This document shows positions 6,774 to 16,818 of a stretch of DNA of 64,000 nucleotides, in pieces. The notes beneath the pieces are model-generated. The model ran no database searches, was not told the DNA's origin, and saw only the letters and a list, made by a program, of their open reading frames with translations. The translations under genes and the position numbers were made by a program. The first letter of the stretch is position 1. Every line of letters begins with the position of its first letter. Source of the DNA: Thermoplasmata archaeon (GTDB taxonomy: Archaea > Thermoplasmatota > Thermoplasmata > Lutacidiplasmatales > UBA184); the NCBI GenBank assembly GCA_022750435.1, contig JAKIVS010000001.1:38542-102541 (forward strand), in the 5' to 3' direction.

Positions 6774-9700
6774 ATGGCCGGGGCGATTCCGAGGACTCTT
6801 TCGGTTCTCCTGATTTGGTCGTCGGTGGCCGTGCTCCTCCTTTCGCCCGGAACCCTTCCCGTCAACCACGGTGGATCTGCCCCCCTCTCAGTAGGGACCT
6901 CGCCCCCAACCGCGGCGTCGCCCCCCTCGGCGGAGGCGCTACCTTCCGCGGCCCTGCCGCTTCCCTGCCTGCCCGAGTCGGCGAATCCCGAGTGCGCGTT
7001 CCCGGACGCCGCTCCCTCGGTTCTCCCGTCTCCGACCTGGGTCCTCCGCGACGCGGAGATCGGCCATCTTGCGATCTACCCCGGCTCGATGGCGTTCGAC
7101 CCCGCGATGGGGGAGACCGTCGAGTTTGATGGGCTCCACGCGAGCACGTGGGCCTACACCGGGGCCGGCTGGAACAACATCACGCCGCCGACGTCGCCGT
7201 CCCCGAGGGCGTACGCGGGTCTGGCGTACGACTCCGATGCCCAGGAGCTCGTCCTGTTCGGAGGCGCCGCGATCCCGTCGGGTGAACGGTTGAACGACAC
7301 ATGGACCTTCCACGCGGGGACCTGGACGAACGTCACCAGCGCGTCGGACCCCCCGCCCAACGCGCTCTTCGGCCTGGCGTCGGACCCGCGGGACAACGGT
7401 GTCGTCCTGTACGGAGGCTACTCCGACAATGCGGCGGACTCCGCCTCGAACTCCACGTGGCTGTTCACCGGGTCCGTCTGGCGACTGGTCACCACATCGA
7501 CGGCAACCCCCCCGCCGTCCTTTGCCCCCGGGTTCGCGTACGACTCGGTGGACCGGGTGGATGTCCTGTTCGGAGGGACCGACATCGAGAGCGGGGTGGC
7601 CATTTACTCGAACCAAACGTGGACGTTCGCGGGAGGGAACTGGACGAACCGAACGGTCTCTGGCCCAAGTCCGCGCGTCTCGCCCAGCCTCTCCGACGAC
7701 GCCGCGGTCGGCGGGGTCTTGCTCTTCGGTGGCGCGGGGCCGGGGACGACACCGGCCTATGGGAACGATACCTGGCTCTTCCACGGTGGACGTTGGAGCC
7801 GGACCGCCCTCGGTGGTCCGTCTCCGAGCGTTCGCGAGGCGGCGGGGCTCGACTGGGACACGGCCGCTGGCCTTGGAGTCCTGAGTGGAGGTGTCGGGCC
7901 GGATGGGCTGTTCGGCACGGAGTTCCAGCCCGACACCTGGACCTTCCAGGGGGATGCCTGGTCGGAGATCCAGTCGAACTACACTCCCGCGCCCCGGTTC
8001 GGCGAGGGGTTCGCAGCGACCCTCGGCGCTCCCACGAGCGCTGTGCTGTTCGGCGGATTGAACGCGACGGGAGCCCCGATCAACGACACGTGGGAGTTCT
8101 CGCGCGACTCTTGGCAAGAACGCATCGTTCCGCGGACACCGCCCGGTCGCGCCGAGGCGATGATGGCGAACGACCCGCCGGACGACTATCAGGTGCTGTT
8201 CGGAGGGGCGAGTCCGAACGGAACCCCGACGAACGACACCTGGACGTTTGACGGGACGGCGTGGACGAACCGGACGACGTCCATCGCCCCCACGCCCCGG
8301 GTGGGGGGTTCGTTCGTCTACGACCCGACCCTCGGGCTCGACATCCTCTTCGGGGGTCGGAATGCGGCGAACGCCACCCTGAACGACACGTGGAGCTACT
8401 CCGGAGGAAACTGGACCCGTTTGGCACCTGCCAACTCCCCGACCAATCGGACTTTCGCGTCGGCGACCTTTGACCCCGTCCTCGGCGGGATTGTCCTGTT
8501 CGGTGGCTCGACGGACGGCGCCGACCCGGGGGCCGGAATGCAGAACGACACTTGGCTCTTCGCAAATGGGACCTGGCGAACGCTCCCGTCGGTGGGAGCC
8601 CCGCCTCCGCGATACGGCGCCTCGATGGACTTCGACGTCCGGCTGCAGTCGCTGGTCGTGTTCGGCGGGTGGGTCGTCCCGAACCCGCCGTACGAAACGA
8701 ACGACACGTGGACGTACTCCTCGACCGGATGGCGTATCCTCACCGTCCACGCCGCACCACCGACTCTCGGATTCACCGACAGCTGGTGGGACGCCCGAAC
8801 CAACACGACCTGGATCCACGGCGGGGCGGCGTACGATGCGCACAACGGTGTCGTCGTCCTCGGCGGGGAGACCGAAGCGCTCGACCTGCTGAGGGCGAAT
8901 GCCTCGACGTCTGGAACGAGCGGGCTCACGCCGTTCCCGCTCCAGGTCAACGCGAGCGCGAGGGACGGAGAGGGGCCCTATCACTACGTGTGGACGGTGG
9001 CGGGGCAGAACTCGACCACAGCGAACACGACCTTCTTGATCAACACCGTCGGGACGTACACGATTGACCTGAACATCACCGACGCCTGGGGAGTCGCGTG
9101 GCAAGCGAGCTTCCCGCTGACCACCACGCCCGGACCGATCCGGGCCTCCTTCGTGGCGACGCCCAATCAGGGCTCCGCCCCCCTTGTCGTCCAATTCGCC
9201 GCGACGGCGCTCGGCGGGACGCCGCCCTACTCCTACGCTTGGAATTTTGACGACGGGTCGACCCAATCGGCGAGCGCGGACCCGAACGCATCGCATACGT
9301 TCCGGCAGAACCGGACGTTCAACGTCGTCCTCACGGTCGCTCCGGCCACGGGCGCCAACACGACGGCCACCGAGCCGGTCGAACTCCAGTCGTTTGCGTT
9401 CCCGACCACGTTCAACGTCACAGCTTCGGTCAGTCCGTCCGTCGGGACGGGTCCGCTCAACGTCACCTACGCGGCGGCGGCGACCAACGGCACTCCGGGC
9501 TACAGCTTCGCGTGGGCGTTCGGAGACGGCGGAACCTCGACCGCGGCCAGCGGATTCCACACGTACACGAACCCGGGGGAATTCACGGTCGGCCTGAACG
9601 TGACGGACTCGAACGGCGTGGTCGTCGCGAAGACCTTCCAGGTCCAGGTCGCCGTGAGCGAGTTGGTCGGGCCGATCAAGTCGGTGGGCCACGGGAGTAC

Positions 9701-9887
9701 GACCGGGTTCGAGGGGCTCCCTTGGTGGGCGTGGGCCGTGATCGTGGGCCTCAGTGTCGCCGTCCTCCTCGCGGCCATCCTCCTCGTGAGGCGCGGCCGA
9801 ACCCCGCCCGGGGCCGAGGGGACGCCGCCCACCACGATCATTGTCCGACCAATGCCGTGGGACGAGAGCGACGACGCCGGCCGCTAG
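6774..9887 (+). CDS. Large Kelch-repeat and PKD-domain surface protein
   Basis: A 1037-residue secreted protein held by one C-terminal membrane segment. It has an N-terminal signal peptide (about 1-35), then about a dozen Kelch-type repeats of roughly 55 residues (each with VLFGG, a NDTW turn and W-x-N/R), then three PKD-like beta domains around 725-965 with the FDDGS and FGDGG signatures, a hydrophobic segment at about 982-1006 and a short basic tail. It is probably an adhesion or matrix protein exposed on the cell; NDTW and NWT repeats supply many N-glycosylation sequons. The ATG at 6774 has a weak TATA element 28 bases upstream; a TTG lies two codons earlier. No enzyme active site is recognised. 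Confidence 0.85.
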   Translation: MAGAIPRTLSVLLIWSSVAVLLLSPGTLPVNHGGSAPLSVGTSPPTAASPPSAEALPSAALPLPCLPESANPECAFPDAAPSVLPSPTWVLRDAEIGHLAIYPGSMAFDPAMGETVEFDGLHASTWAYTGAGWNNITPPTSPSPRAYAGLAYDSDAQELVLFGGAAIPSGERLNDTWTFHAGTWTNVTSASDPPPNALFGLASDPRDNGVVLYGGYSDNAADSASNSTWLFTGSVWRLVTTSTATPPPSFAPGFAYDSVDRVDVLFGGTDIESGVAIYSNQTWTFAGGNWTNRTVSGPSPRVSPSLSDDAAVGGVLLFGGAGPGTTPAYGNDTWLFHGGRWSRTALGGPSPSVREAAGLDWDTAAGLGVLSGGVGPDGLFGTEFQPDTWTFQGDAWSEIQSNYTPAPRFGEGFAATLGAPTSAVLFGGLNATGAPINDTWEFSRDSWQERIVPRTPPGRAEAMMANDPPDDYQVLFGGASPNGTPTNDTWTFDGTAWTNRTTSIAPTPRVGGSFVYDPTLGLDILFGGRNAANATLNDTWSYSGGNWTRLAPANSPTNRTFASATFDPVLGGIVLFGGSTDGADPGAGMQNDTWLFANGTWRTLPSVGAPPPRYGASMDFDVRLQSLVVFGGWVVPNPPYETNDTWTYSSTGWRILTVHAAPPTLGFTDSWWDARTNTTWIHGGAAYDAHNGVVVLGGETEALDLLRANASTSGTSGLTPFPLQVNASARDGEGPYHYVWTVAGQNSTTANTTFLINTVGTYTIDLNITDAWGVAWQASFPLTTTPGPIRASFVATPNQGSAPLVVQFAATALGGTPPYSYAWNFDDGSTQSASADPNASHTFRQNRTFNVVLTVAPATGANTTATEPVELQSFAFPTTFNVTASVSPSVGTGPLNVTYAAAATNGTPGYSFAWAFGDGGTSTAASGFHTYTNPGEFTVGLNVTDSNGVVVAKTFQVQVAVSELVGPIKSVGHGSTTGFEGLPWWAWAVIVGLSVAVLLAAILLVRRGRTPPGAEGTPPTTIIVRPMPWDESDDAGR

Positions 9888-10007
9888 GTCGTTCCGGTCA
9901 GTGAGACCGAACCGGGACGATCGGCCAGGGACGCGCGGCACGCCAGAGGGAGTCGAAGGTGTCGCACGCCGAGGGTCGGAGCGACTCCGTCGGCGCGACG
10001 CCCGACG

Positions 10008-10015
10008 TTTATATA
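10008..10015 (+). promoter_or_regulatory. TATA box setting a leaderless start for the sulfatase-like gene
   Basis: TTTATATA is centred about 25 bases before the GTG at 10037, the spacing expected for an archaeal transcript that begins at its start codon. It lies inside the open frame that would start at the GTG at 9959, so it argues against that upstream start. Confidence 0.7.
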
Positions 10016-10036
10016 CCGAGAACCCACGCGACGCCC

Positions 10037-11656
10037 GTGCTTACCACGCCCAAGGGCCAAGCTGGAGCGGCGCGACCGAACCTGGTGGTCGTGGTCCTCG
10101 ACTGCGTCCGCGCCGCCTCGTTCCCCGAGACCGGCGGACGCGCCGGGTTGTTCCCCGCCCTCGAGTCGATCCGGGAGGAGTGCACGGTCTTCACCCAAGC
10201 GTCGACCGTCGCTCCCTGGACGCTCCCCTCGCATGCCAGCCTGTTCACGGGCCTCTACCCTTGGGAGCACGGGGTCCTGGGGGAAGGGCGACTGCACTAC
10301 GAGAGTTCCCTCCCCTCGATGGCTGGCGCGCTGCGCGATGCGGGTTACGGGACCCTCGGACTGAGCGCGAACGGGCTCCTCTACCCGCTGTTCGCCGCCC
10401 CCCACTCCTACGAACAGTTCCGGTGCGCCGAATGGTGGGAGAAGACGTTCCGATGGATCCAACCCGAATCCCTCGACCGGGCCTCGGCGACCCGTCCTAG
10501 GAGCGGTCGCAACGCACTCGCCATCGTCGCTCGGGGCACCCGGGGGCGGGGCCGGCGAACTCCGTCGCTCGAGTACCTGCGGCGCGAGGAGGCGGCGACG
10601 TCCCTTCCGGACGCGGTCCACGCGGCCCGTCCCGAAGAGGTGGCGCTCGGGCGGACCGCGGAGACGCTCTCCTTCGCGGTGCTGGACGCCTCCAACCGAT
10701 TCGCCCGCGTACTCCAATCGCCCGACGACCCCCGCCCGCTTCCGATCGCCCCGTGGATCGAACCGACCCTCGCCGCGTGGCTGGCTCAGCAGCCCGCCGA
10801 CCGTCCCGTGCACTGTGCCGTGAACCTCCTTGACGCCCACGAGAAGTACCTGAGCGATGCCGCGCTCGTCCGCGGCGTGCGCGCCTGGATTCGGTTCGTC
10901 GGGATCCCACAAAACCCCCGGCGGTGGCTCGAGGGGGGGTGGACACCGACACCGGAGGAGCTCGCCCTCCTGAAGGGACTCTACGAGGCCTCGCTGGAAC
11001 GCCTCAGTCGTCGTGTCGCCGGTCTCATCGACGTGTTCCGAGCGGCCGGCCGTTGGGACAACACCCTCCTCGTCGTCACGAGCGACCATGGCCAGGCGTT
11101 CGGGGAGCACGGCGAGCTGTTCCACGAGCGGAGTCCGTACGAACCGCTCCTCCATGTGCCGCTCTGGGTCCGGTGGCCCCGCGGGCAACCTCATCCCGCA
11201 ACGCGCACCGACCACGTCGGCCTCGTGGACGTCGCGTCGACCTTCCTCGCGGCGGCGCAGATTCCGGATGCATTTCGGACGTCGGGGGCGCCGCTTCAGG
11301 GCCCCGCAGGAGCGGGACGGGAGACCGCCGTGATGGCGATGGCGGACGGCTACCCCACCATCGAGAACTACCGCTCCACGCTGAACGCATCGCTCCTGGA
11401 GCGGTTGCGACGGTCGTATGGCGTGGCCTACGCCGGGGACGTCAAGGCGATCGTCGGCGTGCAGGAGGGGGACGGGCATGCGTACCGGCTCGATGGACAC
11501 GGCGGCGAGACTCTGATCCCCGACCACGCGGGAGGGGAAGTCGCCGACCGTGCCATGGACGCCGCCCAGGAAGTCGTCCGGGAACTCCGGCGCGCCGCCG
11601 AGGGAGACGTCGACTCCTCGGTCGAGGACCGTCTGCGCTCCTGGGGGTACCTGTGA
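10037..11656 (+). CDS. Sulfatase-like hydrolase of the alkaline phosphatase superfamily
   Basis: A 539-residue protein resembling arylsulfatases and phosphoglycerol transferases. The N-terminal metal-binding strand is NLVVVVLDCVRA (Asp22), the nucleophile segment is WTLPSHASLFTG with Thr rather than the formylglycine Cys of true sulfatases, and the second metal motif is VVTSDHGQAFGEHG. Thr nucleophiles are usual in phosphodiesterase-type relatives, so it more likely acts on phosphoester or phosphosugar groups of envelope glycans than on sulfate esters. No signal peptide or membrane segment is visible. The GTG at 10037 is fixed by the TATA box; the next gene starts 31 bases after the stop. Confidence 0.78.
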   Translation: MLTTPKGQAGAARPNLVVVVLDCVRAASFPETGGRAGLFPALESIREECTVFTQASTVAPWTLPSHASLFTGLYPWEHGVLGEGRLHYESSLPSMAGALRDAGYGTLGLSANGLLYPLFAAPHSYEQFRCAEWWEKTFRWIQPESLDRASATRPRSGRNALAIVARGTRGRGRRTPSLEYLRREEAATSLPDAVHAARPEEVALGRTAETLSFAVLDASNRFARVLQSPDDPRPLPIAPWIEPTLAAWLAQQPADRPVHCAVNLLDAHEKYLSDAALVRGVRAWIRFVGIPQNPRRWLEGGWTPTPEELALLKGLYEASLERLSRRVAGLIDVFRAAGRWDNTLLVVTSDHGQAFGEHGELFHERSPYEPLLHVPLWVRWPRGQPHPATRTDHVGLVDVASTFLAAAQIPDAFRTSGAPLQGPAGAGRETAVMAMADGYPTIENYRSTLNASLLERLRRSYGVAYAGDVKAIVGVQEGDGHAYRLDGHGGETLIPDHAGGEVADRAMDAAQEVVRELRRAAEGDVDSSVEDRLRSWGYL

Positions 11657-11687
11657 CCGACCGTCGACGGGAGATTCGACAGGCAGC

Positions 11688-14342
11688 ATGAGCGCGCCGA
11701 CCGCCCCCGAGGAGGCGCTGGCCGCCGCCCGCCGGGCCCTCGAACGGGTCCGGACCCTGAGGACGAAGGGCATCCCGTTCGATCCCTTGGGGGATATCGC
11801 CGCGCTCCGGTCGGCGCTCGCCGGCGAGGGATCCGACATGGCCCTCGTCACCGCCGCCGAGCTCGAAGTGAACTGCACCCGCGTCGAGCTCGCGTGGGCC
11901 GAACTCGACATGCGACGCGCGACGGTCGCCTTCCAGGTCCTCGCCCTCCGACGGCGTCCGGAGGGGTCGCGCTCCTCGCTCGTCACGGCGGAGGAGTTCC
12001 TTCGCGATTGGAATGCCCCTTTCGCTGACGCCCTGACCGTGGAAAGCCGGGTCTGGCTTGCGCGCCGGCTCGAGGCGCGGATGGCGGAGGAAGGTGCGGA
12101 GCTCCCGCCCGGGGGAGCCCGCCTTGGGGCGCCGGTTGACCGGCCCCCGGCCGAGGTCGACCCGGAGGGTTCGGAAACGAACGAGACGTTCTTCCCGCCG
12201 GCGGCCCCAACCGTGGAGCATCTTCCGCCGGTCCCGGAGAAGAGACTCCCTTTCTCCGAATGGATTCGAACGCCGTCCGGTCTGACGTTTCTCCTCCTCT
12301 CGGTTTTCGTGGTGGTCGCGGCGTACGTCCGGCTGCACGACCTGGGTCAGCTCTCCCTGTGGAACGACGAGGCGCAATCGACTCTGGTGGCGTTCAGCAT
12401 CGTCCAGTACGGCTATCCGGTCATCCACGCCCAGCATCTCATCAACAATTTCGAACCGCTCTACCCGTACTTCGAGGCGCTCTCGATCGCCGTCCTCGGG
12501 CACTCGAACTTCGCATACCGCCTCCCCTCGGCGATCATGGGGATCGCCTTGGTGCCCCTCTCCTACTACCTCGGCTCCCGCCTCCGGGACCGGTACGTCG
12601 GCATCACGCTGGCCGCCATGACGGCGTTCTCCTCCGAGTTCATCGCGTGGTCGCGGCAAGCCCGATGGTACATCCTGCTCGTCCTGCTGATGTCGCTCGC
12701 CTTCCTGGTCGCGACGGCCTGGAGCCACACGACCGAGCGACGTCGCCGGACCTGGCTGCTCATCACCCTGCTAGTGCTCGGAGGGTTCTGCGCGCTGGCG
12801 AGCGTCGGGCTCTTCCTCCTGTACATTCCCCCGATTCTCGCCGGCGCCATCGTCTACCTGGTCGCCGTCCACTGGACCGAACTTCGAGCCTTCTTTGGAC
12901 TGGCCCGAACCCCGGACGCGGCGATTCCTCCCGCCCGGTACGTCCCGTATTGGTTCCGTCAGCTGCTCGCGGTACTCCTCCCGCTGGCGGCGATCGTCGT
13001 CGTGCTCGTGGCTCCCGACGCGGTGGGGTCGGTCGCCACGCGCGTGCTGGCCCGTGCGGTCGGCTTCACGCCGTACCCGCTGGTCTGGAGCCCCATCTTC
13101 GGGTCCTACCTAGTCGGGTACTACCTCGGCATCCTCGTTCTCGTGGGGTTCGGGGCGCTGTTCATGCTATGGCGCCGGCGCCCGCTCGACCTTGCGCTGC
13201 TCACATTCTGCTTGGTCGGCTTCGTGAGTGTGAGCTCCCTCGCCTCCCTTACGAACGACATCGCCTCGGGGACCACCTCGTTCGAGCGCCACCTGCTGCC
13301 GCTGATCTACTTCCTGTTCGTGGTGGCGGCGATCGGCCTCGTCGAGGCGATCAGACTGGTGTACCTCCTCCTGCGTCGGATCCCCCTCCGCCTCCCCCAC
13401 CTCCGGGGGACCGGACGGCCGGTGGCCTTCGGGGTCCTTGTGGTGATCCTCCTTGTCCTACCTTCGGTGGTCGTCCCCTCCGGGCAAACGGTCCATCAGA
13501 AGTCGTTCGAGTTCCCCACCGGGGAACTCACGTCATGGGTCCCGTTCTCCCTCGACCCGAGCCAGCCCAGCGCGGTGTACCAAGCCGATCAGGCCGACTA
13601 CCAGCTGGCCGCGGACTGGGTGATCGCCCATCGGAATGCGACCGATGTGGTCGCGTCCACTAATCCCGGGGCCCCCGAGGTGTATCTCGGCCCGGTCCAA
13701 TACTGGGTGCGAGGGAATGCGCTCAACAATACCGTGATCACCGTGAACGGTCAGCCCGCGTTCTTCCAGACCGGCTCGCTGCTCGTACCGACGGCGATTC
13801 AGTTGGTCCCGATCCTCCTGAACAGCTCCGGATGGCTCATCAGCGACGTGCCGAACGTCTCAGGGCCCCCGTACGCGGGCGACATGAACCTCGTCGTCAA
13901 GGAGCTCATGTCGAAAGTGGCCGGCGGCTCGGACTCCTCGGTCTCACTGTTCTCGTGGGGCGTAACCACCCCGCTCCAGATTGTGACGACGATCTGCAAC
14001 AACACCGCGTCCCTTCGCAAGCTGGCCGAGAATACCGGGAACCTGCTCGACTGGGTCGCGACGAACGGGACCACCTGGAGCACGCTCCGTCCGGTGTTCC
14101 TGCCCCTCGAATCCTACCTGGTCGGGCACACTTCGAGCGGGTTCGCCTACCTCGCGGTGCTCGCCGACGTCTACAACCACCGACCCGACCTCCGGGCCCA
14201 GTTCCCCGAGGTTCTGAACTCCACAGGCCCGAACGATCCCGGCCTCCTCCACTGGGCGAAGGAAGTGGTCGACGGGATCCTCTCCGATCCCGACGCCGCG
14301 ACGCTCGAGCCGTACAAGGCGCAGTACGATCACTATGGGTGA
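11688..14342 (+). CDS. GT39-type multi-membrane-spanning glycosyltransferase
   Basis: An 884-residue GT-C fold protein of the dolichyl-phosphate-mannose protein mannosyltransferase/ArnT group, predicted to move a sugar from a lipid-phosphate donor on the outer face of the membrane. Membrane segments start near residue 191; the first external loop carries the acidic motif WNDEAQS near 224, matching the catalytic Asp-Glu of the family. About ten further hydrophobic segments run to about 600, followed by a soluble domain of about 280 residues with sequons. Residues 1-185 form an unusual charged, helix-rich soluble extension before the first membrane segment. Its last 8 bases overlap the next glycosyltransferase. 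Confidence 0.8.
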   Translation: MSAPTAPEEALAAARRALERVRTLRTKGIPFDPLGDIAALRSALAGEGSDMALVTAAELEVNCTRVELAWAELDMRRATVAFQVLALRRRPEGSRSSLVTAEEFLRDWNAPFADALTVESRVWLARRLEARMAEEGAELPPGGARLGAPVDRPPAEVDPEGSETNETFFPPAAPTVEHLPPVPEKRLPFSEWIRTPSGLTFLLLSVFVVVAAYVRLHDLGQLSLWNDEAQSTLVAFSIVQYGYPVIHAQHLINNFEPLYPYFEALSIAVLGHSNFAYRLPSAIMGIALVPLSYYLGSRLRDRYVGITLAAMTAFSSEFIAWSRQARWYILLVLLMSLAFLVATAWSHTTERRRRTWLLITLLVLGGFCALASVGLFLLYIPPILAGAIVYLVAVHWTELRAFFGLARTPDAAIPPARYVPYWFRQLLAVLLPLAAIVVVLVAPDAVGSVATRVLARAVGFTPYPLVWSPIFGSYLVGYYLGILVLVGFGALFMLWRRRPLDLALLTFCLVGFVSVSSLASLTNDIASGTTSFERHLLPLIYFLFVVAAIGLVEAIRLVYLLLRRIPLRLPHLRGTGRPVAFGVLVVILLVLPSVVVPSGQTVHQKSFEFPTGELTSWVPFSLDPSQPSAVYQADQADYQLAADWVIAHRNATDVVASTNPGAPEVYLGPVQYWVRGNALNNTVITVNGQPAFFQTGSLLVPTAIQLVPILLNSSGWLISDVPNVSGPPYAGDMNLVVKELMSKVAGGSDSSVSLFSWGVTTPLQIVTTICNNTASLRKLAENTGNLLDWVATNGTTWSTLRPVFLPLESYLVGHTSSGFAYLAVLADVYNHRPDLRAQFPEVLNSTGPNDPGLLHWAKEVVDGILSDPDAATLEPYKAQYDHYG

Positions 14343-15537
14343 ACGGCCTCTGAGAGCGCTGTTCGCCGGCGCGAGCATGGAGCCCGACTGGGAAGGGGGC
14401 GAGCCGGTCTTCGCCGGGCTCCTCGAACGCGGGTTCCGGGAGATGGGGGTCCAGGTTGAGCGCGAGGGAACTCGACGCGGGCTCCTCGGGTTCGCGGCGC
14501 TCGCCGTCGTACCGTATGACGTGGAACCGTACCGGTTGATGCGGTACCGTCGACGCCTTCGCGCCTCTCGCCCCGACGTGGTTCTCGCGTTCTACGACTA
14601 CGATTGTGCGCTCATCGTGGCCGCGCACCAGGAGGGGATCCCGGTCGTCGCCTGCACGCAGATCTACTGGCCGACCTGCCCGATCGGCACGCATTACATC
14701 GAGGGCCAAGGCGTGTGCTACGAGCCGGGGCTCGCCAAGTGCGTCCGCCACGCCGCCCGTTCTCCCGTCTCCCCGAACCTGGGGATTCCGACCCCGGGCC
14801 TGCCTCCGCCTCTCGGACTTGTGCTCTACTCGAAAGTGCGGCTTCGCCGACCCGCGCTCTCCCTCGCTGATGCGATCGTCGCAAACAGCGAGTTCATGGC
14901 CGGGGTCTTGCGGAGAGGTGGATACGACAAGGTCCACGCCATCCACAACGGCGTCGATGTCGGCCTGTTCAACCCGGCACCGTGGCGGGAGTCCACCCGC
15001 CAGGTCCTCTACCCCGTTGCGCGCTCGGGGCAGGAGCGGAAAGGGTTCCCCCACTTTGCCGAGCTGGCGAAAACGATCCGGGCGGAGGATCCTTCGGTCC
15101 GGTTCAAGGTCTTGAATCACCAGGGCGACGAGCTCCTCGACGGAGCGCCGTATCTGAGCCGGACGGAACTCGCCGCCGAGTTCCAGCGGAGCTACATGGC
15201 GGTGGTCCCCGGTTTGTGGGACGAGCCGTTCGGCCTGGTGGCCGCCGAAGCGATGGCGTCCGGTCGACCCGTCGTGGCGTACGCGGCTGGAGGGTTGACG
15301 GAGATCATTGAGGACGGCGTCTCGGGAATTCTCGTCCCGAGGGGCGATGTCCAGGCCCTCACCGCAGCCGTACGGGTACTCTTGCGCGACCCCGAGCGGG
15401 CGCGCCGGTTGGGAGAGGGCGCCCGGGCTCGGGTGGAGGCGATGTTCTCCTATCAACGCACGGCGGCCGGGTACTATGCTCTCATCCAGAAGCTCTTGAA
15501 CAAGGGAGTCCCACCGAGCCTCCCGACCGCCGGTTGA
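14335..15537 (+). CDS. Glycosyltransferase family 4
   Basis: A 400-residue retaining glycosyltransferase with the GT-B fold. The C-terminal half has the GT4 donor-binding motif EPFGLVAAEAMASGRPVVAY (near 296-315) with the paired Glu residues, followed by GGLTEII and a C-terminal helix. The N-terminal half carries several Cys residues (in ACTQIYWPTC and further on), unusual for the family. It starts inside the last codons of the GT39 gene (8-base overlap), so the two are almost certainly co-translated and work on the same glycan. The donor sugar is not predictable. Confidence 0.85.
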   Translation: MGERPLRALFAGASMEPDWEGGEPVFAGLLERGFREMGVQVEREGTRRGLLGFAALAVVPYDVEPYRLMRYRRRLRASRPDVVLAFYDYDCALIVAAHQEGIPVVACTQIYWPTCPIGTHYIEGQGVCYEPGLAKCVRHAARSPVSPNLGIPTPGLPPPLGLVLYSKVRLRRPALSLADAIVANSEFMAGVLRRGGYDKVHAIHNGVDVGLFNPAPWRESTRQVLYPVARSGQERKGFPHFAELAKTIRAEDPSVRFKVLNHQGDELLDGAPYLSRTELAAEFQRSYMAVVPGLWDEPFGLVAAEAMASGRPVVAYAAGGLTEIIEDGVSGILVPRGDVQALTAAVRVLLRDPERARRLGEGARARVEAMFSYQRTAAGYYALIQKLLNKGVPPSLPTAG

Positions 15538-15656
15538 GCCACCGGGGCACCCCCGCGTGTGCCGAAGCGGGGAGTCCCGAACCGATCGCGAGTCGGAAAC
15601 TCGAGGTGCCTCCGCGGAGGAGGGGGCCCCCGAACTTTCCCGGAGAGAGGGGAGGG

Positions 15657-16571
15657 TCAGTGCGCCGCGAACCGGTGGTGCAAACGGAGCATGAGCCCCA
15701 TCGGAAGGTACCGGCGCAGGTTCGTGCGGTTGACGAGGAACACGCCCCAGAGGGTGAGGAACATAGGGCCGACGGCGCGGCCCAGGCGCATCTTCGAGCG
15801 CATGTCGTACTTGTAATCGACTGCAACCTCGGTGAGTACGGCCCCGTACTGCTTCGCGTGGAACATCAGGTCGAGGTCGAACACCCAGTTGGTGACGACG
15901 ATGTCGCGAACCGCCATCTGGGCCAGCTCGCGAGTGTAGACCTTGAACCCGCACTCGGCGTCTCGGACCGGGAGGTCGAGCATCACCTTGACCATCGCGT
16001 GCCAGACGTCGCTCGCCAGCTTCTTCGTCCACGGCTCGCCGACCTCGACCCGGCTCCGGTCCAGTCGCCGGGAGGCGACGACCACCTGCGGCTTCTCGAG
16101 CGCCATCCGGAGGAGACGGGCGACTTCGTAGCCCGGGACGCTGCCGTCGGCGTCGGCGAGGGCGACGATCGGGAGCTTCGCCTCGCGGAACCCTTCGAGG
16201 ATGGCGCGTCCCTTCCCCATGCGGGTGCGGGAACGAATCCCCCGGACCCCTTGGGAGGCGAACTCCTCGACAATCTCCCAGGTTCGGTCCTCGCCGCTGA
16301 CGGAGACGATGACCTCGAACGGCACCCCAAGGGAACGGAGCGCCGGGAGGTAGCTCACGAGAGTCGGGCGGAGTCGATGCTCTTCGTTGTAGGCGGGAAT
16401 GACGAGCGAGATTCCAGACGGAACGACGTACTCGGGTCGCTCGACCGACGCCTCCCCTTCGACGGGTCGGGACGGCGTTTCTCGGATCCGAGCCGGCGCG
16501 TAGGAGCCGGTGGAATCGAGCAAGCTCTCGGAAGAAGGGACCACCACCGCGGAGCCGGCGGTGCTGGTCAT
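15657..16571 (-). CDS. Glycosyltransferase family 2, dolichyl-phosphate glycosyltransferase-like
   Basis: A 304-residue GT2 enzyme. The nucleotide-binding start SLVIPAYNEE lies at 55-64 and the metal-binding ADADGS at 139-144, followed by the acceptor-side motif ECGFKVYTR. It resembles Alg5/Dpm1-type enzymes that charge dolichyl phosphate with a hexose for later transfer by GT-C enzymes such as the nearby GT39 protein. A C-terminal hydrophobic stretch near 268-284 may attach it to the membrane. The frame is open to 16778, but the ATG at 16571 has a strong Shine-Dalgarno sequence, AAGGAGGTCCG, directly before it. Confidence 0.85.
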   Translation of the reverse strand: MTSTAGSAVVVPSSESLLDSTGSYAPARIRETPSRPVEGEASVERPEYVVPSGISLVIPAYNEEHRLRPTLVSYLPALRSLGVPFEVIVSVSGEDRTWEIVEEFASQGVRGIRSRTRMGKGRAILEGFREAKLPIVALADADGSVPGYEVARLLRMALEKPQVVVASRRLDRSRVEVGEPWTKKLASDVWHAMVKVMLDLPVRDAECGFKVYTRELAQMAVRDIVVTNWVFDLDLMFHAKQYGAVLTEVAVDYKYDMRSKMRLGRAVGPMFLTLWGVFLVNRTNLRRYLPMGLMLRLHHRFAAH

Positions 16572-16686
16572 CGGACCTCCTTCGGGCGCGCAGGACGCTC
16601 TTCCGCGAGGCGCGCAGGGGGCTGAATTCGTGACATGAGTTTCCCGACCTCGCTGTCGGCTCGGGAAAAGGGCGTAAAATTGTCGG

Positions 16687-16696
16687 CTTATAAAGC
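16687..16696 (-). promoter_or_regulatory. TATA box upstream of the GT2 gene
   Basis: On the minus strand the sequence reads CTTTATAAG. A start site about 26 bases downstream would give a leader of roughly 95 bases before the ATG at 16571, consistent with that gene using a Shine-Dalgarno sequence rather than a leaderless start. Confidence 0.5.
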
Positions 16697-16818
16697 CAGA
16701 GCCGCGGCCACACCCGCCGGCCGATTTTGAGACGAACGACCTCCAATCCGGGCCTCCCGGCCGTCGGCCGGAGGCCAACGTACGTCGAGGCCGATCCCGG
16801 AAGGCTCCACCCTTCGGT

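Noticed and set aside
6939..9941. 1000-codon open frame on the minus strand opposite the Kelch/PKD gene
   Set aside because: Arg/Gly/Pro/Val-rich composition without domains; it mirrors the codon bias of the plus-strand gene, whose signal peptide, repeats and PKD domains are clear.
9884..11986. 700-codon open frame on the minus strand
   Set aside because: Opposite the sulfatase-like gene, which has the NLVVVVLD and DHG motifs; no domain in the minus frame.
13906..16746. 946-codon open frame on the minus strand
   Set aside because: It runs opposite the GT39 and GT4 genes and out of frame through the GT2 gene; composition is that of a high-GC shadow.
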